A stretch of 64,000 bases of DNA from Cryobacterium frigoriphilum (GTDB lineage: Bacteria > Actinomycetota > Actinomycetes > Actinomycetales > Microbacteriaceae), in the NCBI RefSeq assembly GCF_004403305.1, contig NZ_SOHE01000053.1:124001-188000 (forward strand), read 5' to 3'. The position numbers and the translations under genes were made by a program. How positions within the stretch are numbered: the stretch's first letter is position 1; each line of letters starts with the position of its first letter. Below, one piece after another: positions 43,861-52,811 of this stretch. The notes under the pieces were generated by a model, which was not told where the DNA came from, ran no database searches, and saw nothing but the letters and a program-made list of their open reading frames with translations.

Positions 43861-44976
43861 ATGAAGGTTGCCATCCCCCGGGAGATCAAGAACAACGAAT
43901 TCCGCGTCGCGATCACCCCCGCTGGGGTACACGAACTCGTCTCATTCGGTCATGAGGTCTTCATCGAAACGGGCGCGGGGCTCGGTTCCCTCATCACCGA
44001 TGCCGCCTATCACGACGCCGGCGCCACCATCCTTTCCGACGCCGCGAGCACCTGGGCCGCGGCCGAGCTGCTGCTCAAGGTCAAGGAACCGGTCGCAAGC
44101 GAATACGACTATTTCCGCTCCGACCTGGTGCTCTTCACCTATCTGCACCTCGCGGCCGAGGCCGAGCTGACTCAGGCCCTGCTCGCGAGCGGCGTCACCG
44201 CCATTGCCTACGAGACCGTGCAACTGCCTTCCCGGGCACTGCCGCTGTTGGCCCCAATGAGCGAGGTCGCCGGCCGACTCGCCCCGATCGTGGGCGCCAA
44301 CGCCATGCTGACACCCAACGGCGGTCCGGGCCTGCTGGTGCCCGGCGTGCCCGGCACCCACCCGGCACGCATCACCGTGCTTGGCGGCGGCGTCGCCGGC
44401 ACCGCAGCGCTGCAGATCTCCCTGGGGCTCGGTGCCGAGGTCACCGTGCTCGACACCAATCTGTTTCGGCTGCGGGAGCTCGATGCCCTCTACTTCGGCC
44501 GAGTGAAGACCATAGCGAGCAACAGTTTCGAGATCGACAAGGCCGTCGTGCAGGCCGACCTGGTCATCGGATCGGTACTCATCCCCGGCGCGCGAGCGCC
44601 GAAGCTCGTGAGCAACGAACTCGTCTCACGCATGAAGCCCGGCAGCGTGCTCGTCGACATCGCCGTGGACCAGGGCGGCTGTTTCGCCGACTCGCATGCC
44701 ACCACCCACGCCGACCCCACGTTTCGAGTGCACCAGTCACTGTTCTATTGCGTCGCCAATATGCCAGGGGCCGTGCCGAGCACGTCGACGTACGCCCTGA
44801 CCAACGCGACCCTCCCGTACGTGCGCATGATCGCAAACCAGGGCTGGCGGGCTGCCCTGCGAGCGGATGCCGCACTCGCCCGTGGACTGAATGCCGTCGG
44901 CGGAACGCTGGTCAGCGCCCCGGTCGCACAGGCCCACGACCTGCCATTTCGTGCGCTCATCGACGCGCTCGCCTGA
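43861..44976 (+). CDS. ald: Alanine dehydrogenase
   Basis: A 371-residue NAD-dependent enzyme that interconverts alanine and pyruvate plus ammonia. It begins MKVAIPREIKNNEFRVAITP; Lys75-type LLLKVKEPVASEY and FTYLHLAAEAELTQALL hold the substrate residues, and the NAD fold is ITVLGGGVAGTAALQISLG. VDIAVDQGGCFADS is the conserved substrate-closing loop. ATG 43861 follows AGAGGAG. In low oxygen or on alanine the enzyme links carbon and nitrogen pools. It is convergent with the FtsK-like gene, 29 bp apart. Confidence 0.95.
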   Translation: MKVAIPREIKNNEFRVAITPAGVHELVSFGHEVFIETGAGLGSLITDAAYHDAGATILSDAASTWAAAELLLKVKEPVASEYDYFRSDLVLFTYLHLAAEAELTQALLASGVTAIAYETVQLPSRALPLLAPMSEVAGRLAPIVGANAMLTPNGGPGLLVPGVPGTHPARITVLGGGVAGTAALQISLGLGAEVTVLDTNLFRLRELDALYFGRVKTIASNSFEIDKAVVQADLVIGSVLIPGARAPKLVSNELVSRMKPGSVLVDIAVDQGGCFADSHATTHADPTFRVHQSLFYCVANMPGAVPSTSTYALTNATLPYVRMIANQGWRAALRADAALARGLNAVGGTLVSAPVAQAHDLPFRALIDALA

Positions 44977-45005
44977 GCACGTGTTGGTTCGGCCCTGTTG
45001 ATCGC

Positions 45006-48000
45006 TTAGACCCGGGAGTCAGACGAACGCCCAAACCCGGCAGCATCAGGATCCGCGGGCAGCATGCCGCGGCGAAGCGCCCCGTCGGGTGAGAGCACCC
45101 ACACGCGTGAACGACCGGGCAGCAGCGGAGGCGGCAAGTCGCGGCGGTGGCTGAGGAGGCGCAGATCGGCGTGGCTGCATCCGTCGAAGATCAGGGCGCC
45201 GCGCGCTCGGATCGCCGAGAGCAGTGCCCACTGGGCCTGCCAGGCGTCGGGGTCACCGACGATGACGGTGCCTGCCGTCGCGTCTCGCACCTCGAGACGC
45301 CCGACACCAGGCCCGGCCGAGTCCATGCCTGCGCTGCCGGGCTCGCCGCTGCCGGTCAGGTCGACGAGCCGAACGTCCGTGCCGAGCGAGCGGCGCAGCA
45401 TCGCGATCGTCCGAGCGGGCGCCCCAGACACGACGATCACCGGGGCGTTCTGCAGTAGCCGGCACAGGTTGAGCACCGGTGCCGGGTCGGCTGCGGCCCG
45501 CGCCGCGCACGGGGCCTGACCCGGTGGCGTTTCATCGTCGTCCAACGTCGCTGTCGCTGTGACTGTGGTTGTCGCCGCGAGCAGCTGCACGCGCGCCCCC
45601 TGCCAGCACCCACCGCCCGCCTCAAGGCCGTTATCGTACAGTCCGGCTGGCCCACCGGCCTCCCGATAGTCATCCCGGTCACGCAGCGACAACAGCAACC
45701 GACTGCGGCACAGTGCGCTGACGCCGCGCAGGCCCCCAGTCAGACGTTGCACTGCCAGCGCAACGTAGAGTCCGCGGCCCGGGCCGTCGCGCAAAATCAC
45801 GCTGAGCATCTCGAGCGCGGCGAGTTGATGCTCGGGGTGCAGGCGGGCACAGACCGAGTCGAGGTCATCGAGCAGCAACAACCGCGTGCCACCGACGCCG
45901 GGTTCACCCGCACCAGTCTCAAGCACGTGGCTGGCGTCGACGAGCGCGTCCCAGAGGTGTTCCACGTCGGCGATGACCGACTCCGTGCGGCACTGGCCCG
46001 TTCCCTGTCGCGCGAGGGTCGCGAGCAGCGAGCTCTTGCCCGATCGCGCGTCGCCAACGACGAGCAAGTGGCCGTCGGCAGCGGGCGTATAGCGGGCGAC
46101 GCTGTATCGCTGGCGGTGCGGCTCATCGGCCAGACCCATCCGAAACGAGGATTCGATGCCGACCACATCGACACCGCGGCCGAGATCGCACTCCGGCAGC
46201 ACCCGAGGAAGCGGGTCGAGCCAGGGCCGCCGCGGGCCGACCAGCCCGGGCCGGAGTCGGCAGGCCTCGATGCTTCTGACAGCGAGCGAACCCAGATCGG
46301 TGACCGTGGTCGTGGCGATCTGCCCGAGCACGGGCGCGCCGTCGCCGGCACTCACGAAGCACCGCCCCGGAACGGATGCGGGCAGCCCGGCCGCGGCATC
46401 CGTTCCGATGACCGCTTCGCTGTCGGCGCGATTGTTCACCCGCAGCGACAGCCGCAGGCTGCAATTGGCCAGCAGCGCGTCGCGCACTACCCCCGCCGGA
46501 CGCTGCGTGCACAGGATCAGGTGCACGCCGAGTGACCTGCCGCGGGCGGCGATGTCGACGAACAGGGCGTGCAGTGCGGGAAAGGCGGCGAGCATGGTCG
46601 CGAACTCGTCGACGACGATGACGAGGCGCGGCAGCGCCTGCCCCGGCACGAGCGTTCCCGGCAGCTCGCTCACATCGCGCACGCCGGCATCGCGCAGCAC
46701 GCCCTCGCGATAGCGCAGTTCCGCCGAGAGACTGGCGAGAGCCCGTGTGGCCTGCGCCGCGTCGAGATCCGTGATCACGCCAACGCAGTGCGGCAGTTCG
46801 GCCAGCGCACTGAAGGCGGCGCCGCCCTTGAAGTCCACGAGCAGAAATGTCACCGTGTCGGGGTCGAAACACGCCGCCATCGAGGCCACCCAGGTCACGA
46901 GCAGCTCGCTCTTGCCGCTGCCTGTGGTGCCACCGACGACCGCGTGCGGCCCGTGCCGTACGAGGTCGAGCATCAACGATCCCTCGGCCGTGACACCCAC
47001 CGGGCACGCGAGTCCGGCAGCCGCCACCCCCGCGCGCGCAGGCCCGGCACGCAACTCCCCCGCCCCCTCACCATCGGCCAGCAGCGCGTCGAATGCAACC
47101 ACGAGGGGCAGTTCGGCGGGCGCGCTCAACAGCCCGGCAGCCCCGGCCCGCTGCCGCACCACGCGGGCGAAAGACAACGCCTGTTCCGCGGCGATCAGGT
47201 CCGGCTCAAACCGGGTGCCCGGCGAGTGCGCCGGCGAACGCACGATCTCGGCCCGCGCGGGCCCGTGCACCCGAACGACCGTGCTGCATCCCCGCGGCAG
47301 CTCGGCCTCGGTGCGCGCCAGGAAGAGGACCCCGTTCGCTGTCGCCTGCCCGTGCCCAGCCACCCCCTCGGGCCCAAGAACGTCTCCGAACCCGTTCGCA
47401 TCACCGGGCGCCATCCTCTCGCCGATCAGCACCCGGTAGCCTGCCCGCGCCGCCGTCACCGAGGTGGCACCAGCTCGCGAGGCGGCCGCTCCGGGCACGC
47501 GGGCCTGACCGCGCTCAGAGCGATGCGGCAGTGCGCGCGTCCATTCCCAGGCTTCGCCCGGCGGGGCATCGACGGTACCGGCGTCCGGAGCCAGCGCGAA
47601 GCACAGTTGCACCAGAACCGCCCGTGCCAGCGCCCGGGTGAGTGCGGGCGGCCCGACGAGTCCGAGGCCACCGGAGACATCCGTCGTCAGCGGAGCACCG
47701 GTCAGTACGGCGGCCCAGTCGCGCAGCGCGCGCTCCTCGAGCGGGTCACGGGCCCCGCCCAGCAGGACCCCGCTCGCGATGTGGCCGCGCCCGAGGCTCA
47801 CGAGCATGGAGGCACCCGCAGACCACAGCCCGGCCTCCGCCGGAAGCGACATGATCGCGAGGGCACCGGGCGTGCGCCGTTCGGCGGCGAGCCGCAGCCG
47901 ATCATGACGATCGGCGACGATGCTTCTCAGCGAGTCGAGCATTCGGTCATGTTCCCGCCCATCGCGCACACCCTGCTTGCGGCGGGACCGGCGACCGTCC

Positions 48001-48260
48001 ACCAGACTGCCGACGGCGATGATCGGGCTGAGCAGACCGAACAGCAGGGCAAACGCCGACCCGGTGATCAGCCAGATCGCTACGGCCGCGCCCAGCGGGG
48101 CCAGGCAGGCCACCAACGGAAAAGCCTGGGCGGCCGGAACCGTGGGCAGCGGCGGAAGATTCAGCGGCTCATCGAGCGGTACCGCGCAGAACACTGCTGC
48201 GCCGAATGGCACGGCCTTCGGCGGCGTTGTGTTGGCGGTATCGACGTCACGGATGCGCAT
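45006..48260 (-). CDS. FtsK/SpoIIIE ATPase, EccC-like (type VII secretion-like)
   Basis: A 1,084-residue membrane-anchored DNA/protein-translocase-type ATPase. Two adjacent hydrophobic helices lie at about 47-87, as in EccC. The first ATPase has Walker A GGTTGSGKSELL (443-454), Walker B VIVVDEFATML (547-557) and LGVHLILCTQRPAG. The second has GDARSGKSSLLATL (736-749) and LLLLDDLDSVC. A third, C-terminal ATPase-like part (from about 930) has no Walker A. This matches the three-ATPase layout of EccC with a dead third domain. The start is put at ATG 48260, since 42 upstream codons are poor in coding character and rich in Cys and His. No WXG100 gene is adjacent. Confidence 0.83.
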   Translation of the reverse strand: MRIRDVDTANTTPPKAVPFGAAVFCAVPLDEPLNLPPLPTVPAAQAFPLVACLAPLGAAVAIWLITGSAFALLFGLLSPIIAVGSLVDGRRSRRKQGVRDGREHDRMLDSLRSIVADRHDRLRLAAERRTPGALAIMSLPAEAGLWSAGASMLVSLGRGHIASGVLLGGARDPLEERALRDWAAVLTGAPLTTDVSGGLGLVGPPALTRALARAVLVQLCFALAPDAGTVDAPPGEAWEWTRALPHRSERGQARVPGAAASRAGATSVTAARAGYRVLIGERMAPGDANGFGDVLGPEGVAGHGQATANGVLFLARTEAELPRGCSTVVRVHGPARAEIVRSPAHSPGTRFEPDLIAAEQALSFARVVRQRAGAAGLLSAPAELPLVVAFDALLADGEGAGELRAGPARAGVAAAGLACPVGVTAEGSLMLDLVRHGPHAVVGGTTGSGKSELLVTWVASMAACFDPDTVTFLLVDFKGGAAFSALAELPHCVGVITDLDAAQATRALASLSAELRYREGVLRDAGVRDVSELPGTLVPGQALPRLVIVVDEFATMLAAFPALHALFVDIAARGRSLGVHLILCTQRPAGVVRDALLANCSLRLSLRVNNRADSEAVIGTDAAAGLPASVPGRCFVSAGDGAPVLGQIATTTVTDLGSLAVRSIEACRLRPGLVGPRRPWLDPLPRVLPECDLGRGVDVVGIESSFRMGLADEPHRQRYSVARYTPAADGHLLVVGDARSGKSSLLATLARQGTGQCRTESVIADVEHLWDALVDASHVLETGAGEPGVGGTRLLLLDDLDSVCARLHPEHQLAALEMLSVILRDGPGRGLYVALAVQRLTGGLRGVSALCRSRLLLSLRDRDDYREAGGPAGLYDNGLEAGGGCWQGARVQLLAATTTVTATATLDDDETPPGQAPCAARAAADPAPVLNLCRLLQNAPVIVVSGAPARTIAMLRRSLGTDVRLVDLTGSGEPGSAGMDSAGPGVGRLEVRDATAGTVIVGDPDAWQAQWALLSAIRARGALIFDGCSHADLRLLSHRRDLPPPLLPGRSRVWVLSPDGALRRGMLPADPDAAGFGRSSDSRV

Positions 48261-48402
48261 GCCTCCAGCAGAGCAGACCGGCCGCTCGCGCGGGCGGCAG
48301 GATGCCGAAATGTGCATAACAGCGACGCGAATCTGCCTGTGCAGAACATCGCTCGGCGACCGCTTCGTGCCCCGGAACGGCGGCACGCGCAGACGAACGG
48401 CG

Positions 48403-49113
48403 TCAGGCGAGTACGAAGTACTGGTCGGCGATGTCGACCCGTGATCCTCGCGGCACCAGATAGCGCCGTCCGGGTTCGCAGCGCAGTGGCCCCTCCGAGG
48501 GTCGCTGCAGCACGCTGCCGTTGCCCGAGAACCGGTCGCTCACCCAGAATTGGCCGCCGTGTTGGCCGAACTCGAGGTGACTTTTCGACACCGACATGCC
48601 GGAATCCTGAATCTGCACCAGGTGATCAAACACCTCGCCGGGCTGCGGCAGCGGACGCCGACCGATCAGGCCGGAACCGTGCACGTTCACGGTCTCTCCG
48701 GTGCTGAACTGAAGCACGAACCGCACCCCGTCGGGTCTGGGTGCGTTCGGTGAATCCCCCGGCGGCAGAGCCTCAGAAACCGGCACCGGCACGGCAGAAA
48801 CCGGCACCGGCACGGCAGATACCGGCACCGGCACCGCGGCGGGCGCGGGCGGCACCGGCCCGATCCGTTCCGCGGGCGGCGGCGCAGCGGGAACGGGCAC
48901 CGAGATCACCGTCGAACGCGGCAGGGGCTGAATGATCGTGGTATCGCGACCGCGCGGATCGGGGCGTCGCCGGGTCAGCGGCGTGGCCGAGGTGGAACTT
49001 CCACACTCGCCGCAAAACATCGCACCGGAAGGAAGCGTCGCGGCACAGATCCGACAGCGAGCCGCATCGGTACCCGGCGGTCCGGCCCCGCCTGTCCCGG
49101 CCTTACTGGTCAC
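48403..49113 (-). CDS. Zinc-ribbon plus FHA-domain protein
   Basis: A 236-residue cytosolic adaptor. Cys20, Cys23, Cys34 and Cys37 form an N-terminal zinc ribbon (CRICAATLPSGAMFCGEC). A DTTIIQP site (about 57-63), similar to the phospho-Thr acceptor sites in the FHA gene at 62395, precedes a Pro/Val-rich linker that holds three exact 21-bp DNA repeats (AVPVPVS). The FHA domain covers about 150-236, with LIGRRP, the SKSHLEF phosphate-contact region and SDRFSGNGS. It is translationally coupled to the transglutaminase gene (GTGA) and follows AAGGAG. Likely role: reads phospho-Thr made by the kinase of this cluster. Confidence 0.85.
   Translation of the reverse strand: MTSKAGTGGAGPPGTDAARCRICAATLPSGAMFCGECGSSTSATPLTRRRPDPRGRDTTIIQPLPRSTVISVPVPAAPPPAERIGPVPPAPAAVPVPVSAVPVPVSAVPVPVSEALPPGDSPNAPRPDGVRFVLQFSTGETVNVHGSGLIGRRPLPQPGEVFDHLVQIQDSGMSVSKSHLEFGQHGGQFWVSDRFSGNGSVLQRPSEGPLRCEPGRRYLVPRGSRVDIADQYFVLA
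48774..48836. repeat. 21-bp tandem repeat in the zinc-ribbon/FHA gene (3 copies)
   Basis: Three 21-bp units begin at 48774, 48795 and 48816 (two identical, one with three changes). They encode three AVPVPVS heptapeptides in the linker between ribbon and FHA domain. Confidence 0.92.
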
Positions 49114-51482
49114 CTTGCTCCTTCTGAACGAGAGGGTTTCTTCCCTCCAGCGTACCGACCAAGCGAACGCAGCGAGAGCAACGCCCGCAGCCGATCGCGA
49201 CGGGTGTGTTCGACGGCCAGCGAGCGGCGCAAGGCGCCGACGGATGCCCACACCCGGTCCGCGTCCGCGTTCGACGGGGTGTCCGGCGCGAAGACGGCGC
49301 GGTCGACAAGTTCGGCGAACACGACGGGCGGGGTACCGCCGAGTGCGGGCGTTCCGCCCACGGATGCGGCCAGCTCGGCCCGTGTCGTGCCGACGGCGGC
49401 CACGCCGTTGAAGTCGGTGACGGTGTCGGCGAACTCTCGCCAGCCGCCTCCGATGCGTTCCCCGGCGGTGCCGCGGGATCGGCGCAGATACCGACGTCGG
49501 GTTTTGATTGCGACGACGACGAGCAGGGGCGACAGCAGCACCAGAAGAGCCAGCCCGCTCCAGCCGACAATCTGCAGCACAGCGAACAGCAACGCCAGGA
49601 GCGGATCGATCGGCGCGGGCGGGTCTTCCACCGTCGTGTCCGGCGGCGGCGTGTCACGGGGGTCTTCGATGTCGACGACGGGCGGCGGCAGCACCGACTG
49701 TGGGCGGGACACGACCGACGGGTCGTCGGGCTGCTTCGCCGGCACCTCCCGGAAGGCCGGATTCGGGTCGATCATGACCCAGCCGTCGAGGGCGGTTTGT
49801 ACCTCGATCCAGGCGGTCACGTCTGCGCCGGTGACGGCGACGGCGCCCTCGGGGTCGGCCGCGGCATCCGGGGCGAAGCCCAGAACCACCCGGGCCGGAA
49901 AACCGAGGCTGCGGGCCAGGATCGCGGCCGCCACGGCGTACTGTTCCTCATCGCCGAGCATGGGCACATCGGTGAAGAGTTGCGTCATGCGGTCTGCGCC
50001 GTGGCCGGACCGGCTGACCGGTTCGTCGGTGCCCACGCCATGGCTGATGTAGCCGCGCGTCAGCAGGTCATCGAGCATCGCCTGCAGCTGCTCGCCCGGT
50101 GTGTCCCCGGCCTGCTGGGCCTCTTCGAGCGCGGCCAGCATGCCGTCGGGCACCGCGATCGGAGCGAGCACGGCCGAACCGGGCAGGGCAGTGGCCAGAT
50201 CCCCGGTCGATTCGGGCACGACGGAACGACTCTCATACCGGTCGCCGCGGGTGAGCCCGCCGATCACCGCCGCCGACCCACCCACATCGTTGTAGTAGAA
50301 GGAATCACTGCGCGCCACGGCGGTGTCGCCGCCGAACACGACCTGTTCCAGCTGCCCGGCACCGGGCACCCAGACGCCCGTGTAGCCGAGAACCTCGACC
50401 TGCAGCACGACCTCCTGACCATCGACGGCGCTCTGATCGAGCCGATACGGCAGCCGCGTGAACGAACCGGAGTCGGCCGATCCGGTCTCGCTCCGCGCGG
50501 CCCCGGCCTCGCCGCCGGCGGCAAACACGACCCCGTCGTAGCTGTCGAGGGTCGCGAGCCGCAGCCGCTCACCGGTCGGCAGTCCGGTCACCCGCAGCAG
50601 GGTGTCGTCGACGGTTGGGGACTGCAGATAGCTGCGGAACCCGCTCAGCGGGCTGGCATAGTCGTTGGGGTTGAACGGTTGCTGCACGTGGCTGCGCACC
50701 ACGTCGCGTGCTCCTGCCGGCGGCACGGCCAGCGAGGCGGCCGTACCGGCCGCAATCGCGAGCGCGATGATGGCCGCCGCGCTCACCAGCCGGCGAGCGG
50801 CCGCGAGCCGCCGGTCGCTCAGCGACTCGATCGTGCGGGCCGACTGCGCCGCCACAAGACGGGTGGCCCCGACGCGCCGACGCCAGCGAAACCAGAGCAG
50901 CCAGCTGAGCAGCAGCACGAGAAAACCGAGACCGAGTTCGACCGGGCGGGCCACGCTGCTCGGTCCGAGCGCGATGCCGGCAATGAAGAGGCCCACGGGT
51001 GCCAGAACCGCGAGCTCGCCGTGCGCGGACCGCAGGGCGACCGTCAGGCCGATGACCGTCGAGACGAGCACGAGGATGAGAGCGGGCACGAGCAGGGCCT
51101 GATAGTCCCCGACGGGCAGCGCGATCGTCACGAGCTGTTTCCAACCCAGCACGACCGCCATGGCGAGTTCCTGCACGCCCTCAACGGTGGGCAGCACACC
51201 GTTCACGGCCCGGGCCGGAACGGCCAGCGGCACACCGACGACCCCGAAGCCCAGGATTGTCACAAGAATAACGAGCCAGGCCGGCCAGCGAAACCGCGCG
51301 CCCAGAATCGCCACGGTGGCCCCGAGCACGAACCCGCCGGCCACCATCACAATGAAGGCTCGGCTCTGATAACTCGGCCAGAGGGTAGCGGATGCCGCTG
51401 CCGTCACCAGCAGCATCGCCAGCAGGTTGCCGAGCACTTTCGTCATGCCGAGCTGGTGCGCTGGTCGCTGACGCGTCGTCAT
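49110..51482 (-). CDS. Transglutaminase-fold membrane protein (TgpA-like) with degenerate catalytic site
   Basis: A 790-residue membrane protein. Seven helices fill residues 10-265; the extracellular transglutaminase-like domain follows (about 270-600) and one more helix and a cytoplasmic tail complete it. In the core, GDEEQYAVAAAILARSLG (510-527) lies where active enzymes have a catalytic cysteine in GxCxxFA, and GADVTAWIEVQTALDG (552-567) has Thr where the histidine should be; the Asp of MIDPNP (571-576) is kept. Thus cysteine-protease/transglutaminase chemistry is unlikely. The protein belongs to the widespread MoxR-DUF58-TgpA assembly and overlaps DUF58 upstream (ATGA) and the FHA gene downstream. 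Confidence 0.88.
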   Translation of the reverse strand: MTTRQRPAHQLGMTKVLGNLLAMLLVTAAASATLWPSYQSRAFIVMVAGGFVLGATVAILGARFRWPAWLVILVTILGFGVVGVPLAVPARAVNGVLPTVEGVQELAMAVVLGWKQLVTIALPVGDYQALLVPALILVLVSTVIGLTVALRSAHGELAVLAPVGLFIAGIALGPSSVARPVELGLGFLVLLLSWLLWFRWRRRVGATRLVAAQSARTIESLSDRRLAAARRLVSAAAIIALAIAAGTAASLAVPPAGARDVVRSHVQQPFNPNDYASPLSGFRSYLQSPTVDDTLLRVTGLPTGERLRLATLDSYDGVVFAAGGEAGAARSETGSADSGSFTRLPYRLDQSAVDGQEVVLQVEVLGYTGVWVPGAGQLEQVVFGGDTAVARSDSFYYNDVGGSAAVIGGLTRGDRYESRSVVPESTGDLATALPGSAVLAPIAVPDGMLAALEEAQQAGDTPGEQLQAMLDDLLTRGYISHGVGTDEPVSRSGHGADRMTQLFTDVPMLGDEEQYAVAAAILARSLGFPARVVLGFAPDAAADPEGAVAVTGADVTAWIEVQTALDGWVMIDPNPAFREVPAKQPDDPSVVSRPQSVLPPPVVDIEDPRDTPPPDTTVEDPPAPIDPLLALLFAVLQIVGWSGLALLVLLSPLLVVVAIKTRRRYLRRSRGTAGERIGGGWREFADTVTDFNGVAAVGTTRAELAASVGGTPALGGTPPVVFAELVDRAVFAPDTPSNADADRVWASVGALRRSLAVEHTRRDRLRALLSLRSLGRYAGGKKPSRSEGAR

Positions 51483-52804
51483 GCGGCGGCCGATCGGGCG
51501 AGGCTCTTCTGCAGGTCTTCCAGAAACCCGATGGTGAGCACGCTGAGTTCGGCCACCCGCCGCAGGGTCGGCGGTGCCTCCGGGTCGCAGACGACGGCGA
51601 CGACCTCGACACCGGCCGGAAACTGCGTCGACGCGGCACGCAGCTGTGCGAGCGTCGTCGGTGTTCCGCAAATCAGAAACGCCACCGAGATACCGGCCAC
51701 CGTTTCGGCGGCGACCGCCGCGAGTCCCTGCAGCGGCAGCGCCGTCTGGGCCGGCTCGACGCCGCTCAGATCGTCGAGCAGACGGCCGCGCGAGAGGGTA
51801 CTGAGCGGCCGCACCGCGGGCATCCGTCGTACTGCTCGGGATCGACGACCGCCACGCGGCGCGCCTGGCCGCCCCGCCCCGTCGAGGGCGCTCACCACGA
51901 CGGAAACGGTACGGCCGTCACGAATCGCGCGAATGCCCAGAGACCCGGCGACACTCACGGCCATCTCGAATTCGTCGTCACTCGCGTAGTCGCCGCCGAA
52001 CAGGCTCAGCGCGACCATGAGGTGACTGCGCCGGCTCTCCTCGAACTGGCGCACCATGAAGGTGCCCGTCTTCGCGGTGCTCTTCCAGTGGATGCTGCGG
52101 CGTTCGTCGCCCGCAACGTACTCCCGCAGCGCGTGGAACGAGACATCGTCCGTCGTCAGGTTGCGGGTCGGGTGCCCCTCGAGGTCGCGGATGAACCCGG
52201 TGCTCATGCTCGGGATCGACAGTGTACGCGGGTGCACGAACAGCTCGATCGGTTGCGCCCAGACCCGTTCCTTGCGCACGAGCCCGATGGGGTCGCTGCG
52301 CACGGTGCGCACCGGACCCACCGAAATGATGCCGCGGCGGGTGGTGGGAACGAGAAAGACGTCTTCGAAGGCGGCGCCTCGCGCGAGGCCGGGCATCAGG
52401 AACGTCGCCAGCCCGCCACCGACGGGTACTTCGATACTGACGCCCGGCAGGTGGCGCCGGCTCGGGTTCGTGACGCCGACGAGTCCCGGGGAGCGTTCAC
52501 CCGCGACGACGCGGGTCACCGGCATCGCCAGGGTCACGAGATAGGCATCGCGGCCGATCAGGTAGCCGCCGGCAGCGAAGAGCAGAATGGTTCCGGCCCA
52601 GGCGATGGCGACGAGCTCGGCCCAGCCGAGGCCGTAGCCGGCCAGAAACGCCAACGAGACAGCGACCGTCAGGCTCCAGCCGAGCGGGGTGACGACGGCC
52701 CCGACCACGGCGACCGCCCGAACGGCGCGCCGACGCAGCGCCCTGCCCCATCCGATCACACGCTCGAGAACCTCCGTGAGCCGGCCGTCACCAACCTGAT
52801 TCAC
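51479..52804 (-). CDS. DUF58 membrane protein
   Basis: A 441-residue protein with two helices near residues 30-80, then a beta-rich part and the DUF58 signature, DDVSFHALREYVAGDERRSIHW (about 217-238), followed by KSTAKTGTFMVRQFEE. A von-Willebrand-like region (LMVALSLFG, TVSVVVSALDG) fills the C-terminal half. DUF58 proteins accompany MoxR ATPases in nearly all phyla and are thought to help assemble or mature surface or metalloprotein complexes. GTG start at 52804, 7 bp from moxR. Confidence 0.88.
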   Translation of the reverse strand: MNQVGDGRLTEVLERVIGWGRALRRRAVRAVAVVGAVVTPLGWSLTVAVSLAFLAGYGLGWAELVAIAWAGTILLFAAGGYLIGRDAYLVTLAMPVTRVVAGERSPGLVGVTNPSRRHLPGVSIEVPVGGGLATFLMPGLARGAAFEDVFLVPTTRRGIISVGPVRTVRSDPIGLVRKERVWAQPIELFVHPRTLSIPSMSTGFIRDLEGHPTRNLTTDDVSFHALREYVAGDERRSIHWKSTAKTGTFMVRQFEESRRSHLMVALSLFGGDYASDDEFEMAVSVAGSLGIRAIRDGRTVSVVVSALDGAGRPGAPRGGRRSRAVRRMPAVRPLSTLSRGRLLDDLSGVEPAQTALPLQGLAAVAAETVAGISVAFLICGTPTTLAQLRAASTQFPAGVEVVAVVCDPEAPPTLRRVAELSVLTIGFLEDLQKSLARSAAA

Positions 52805-52811
52805 CCGAGGT

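Noticed and set aside
48261-48402. WXG100 gene between the FtsK and FHA genes
   Set aside because: The gap is 142 bp with no open frame of suitable length or Trp-x-Gly motif.
46569-51989. Long plus-strand open frames (712 and 927 codons) opposite the FtsK and transglutaminase genes
   Set aside because: They are antisense to genes with clear motifs, are rich in Arg, Gly, His and Gln, and arise because high-GC sequence leaves few stops.
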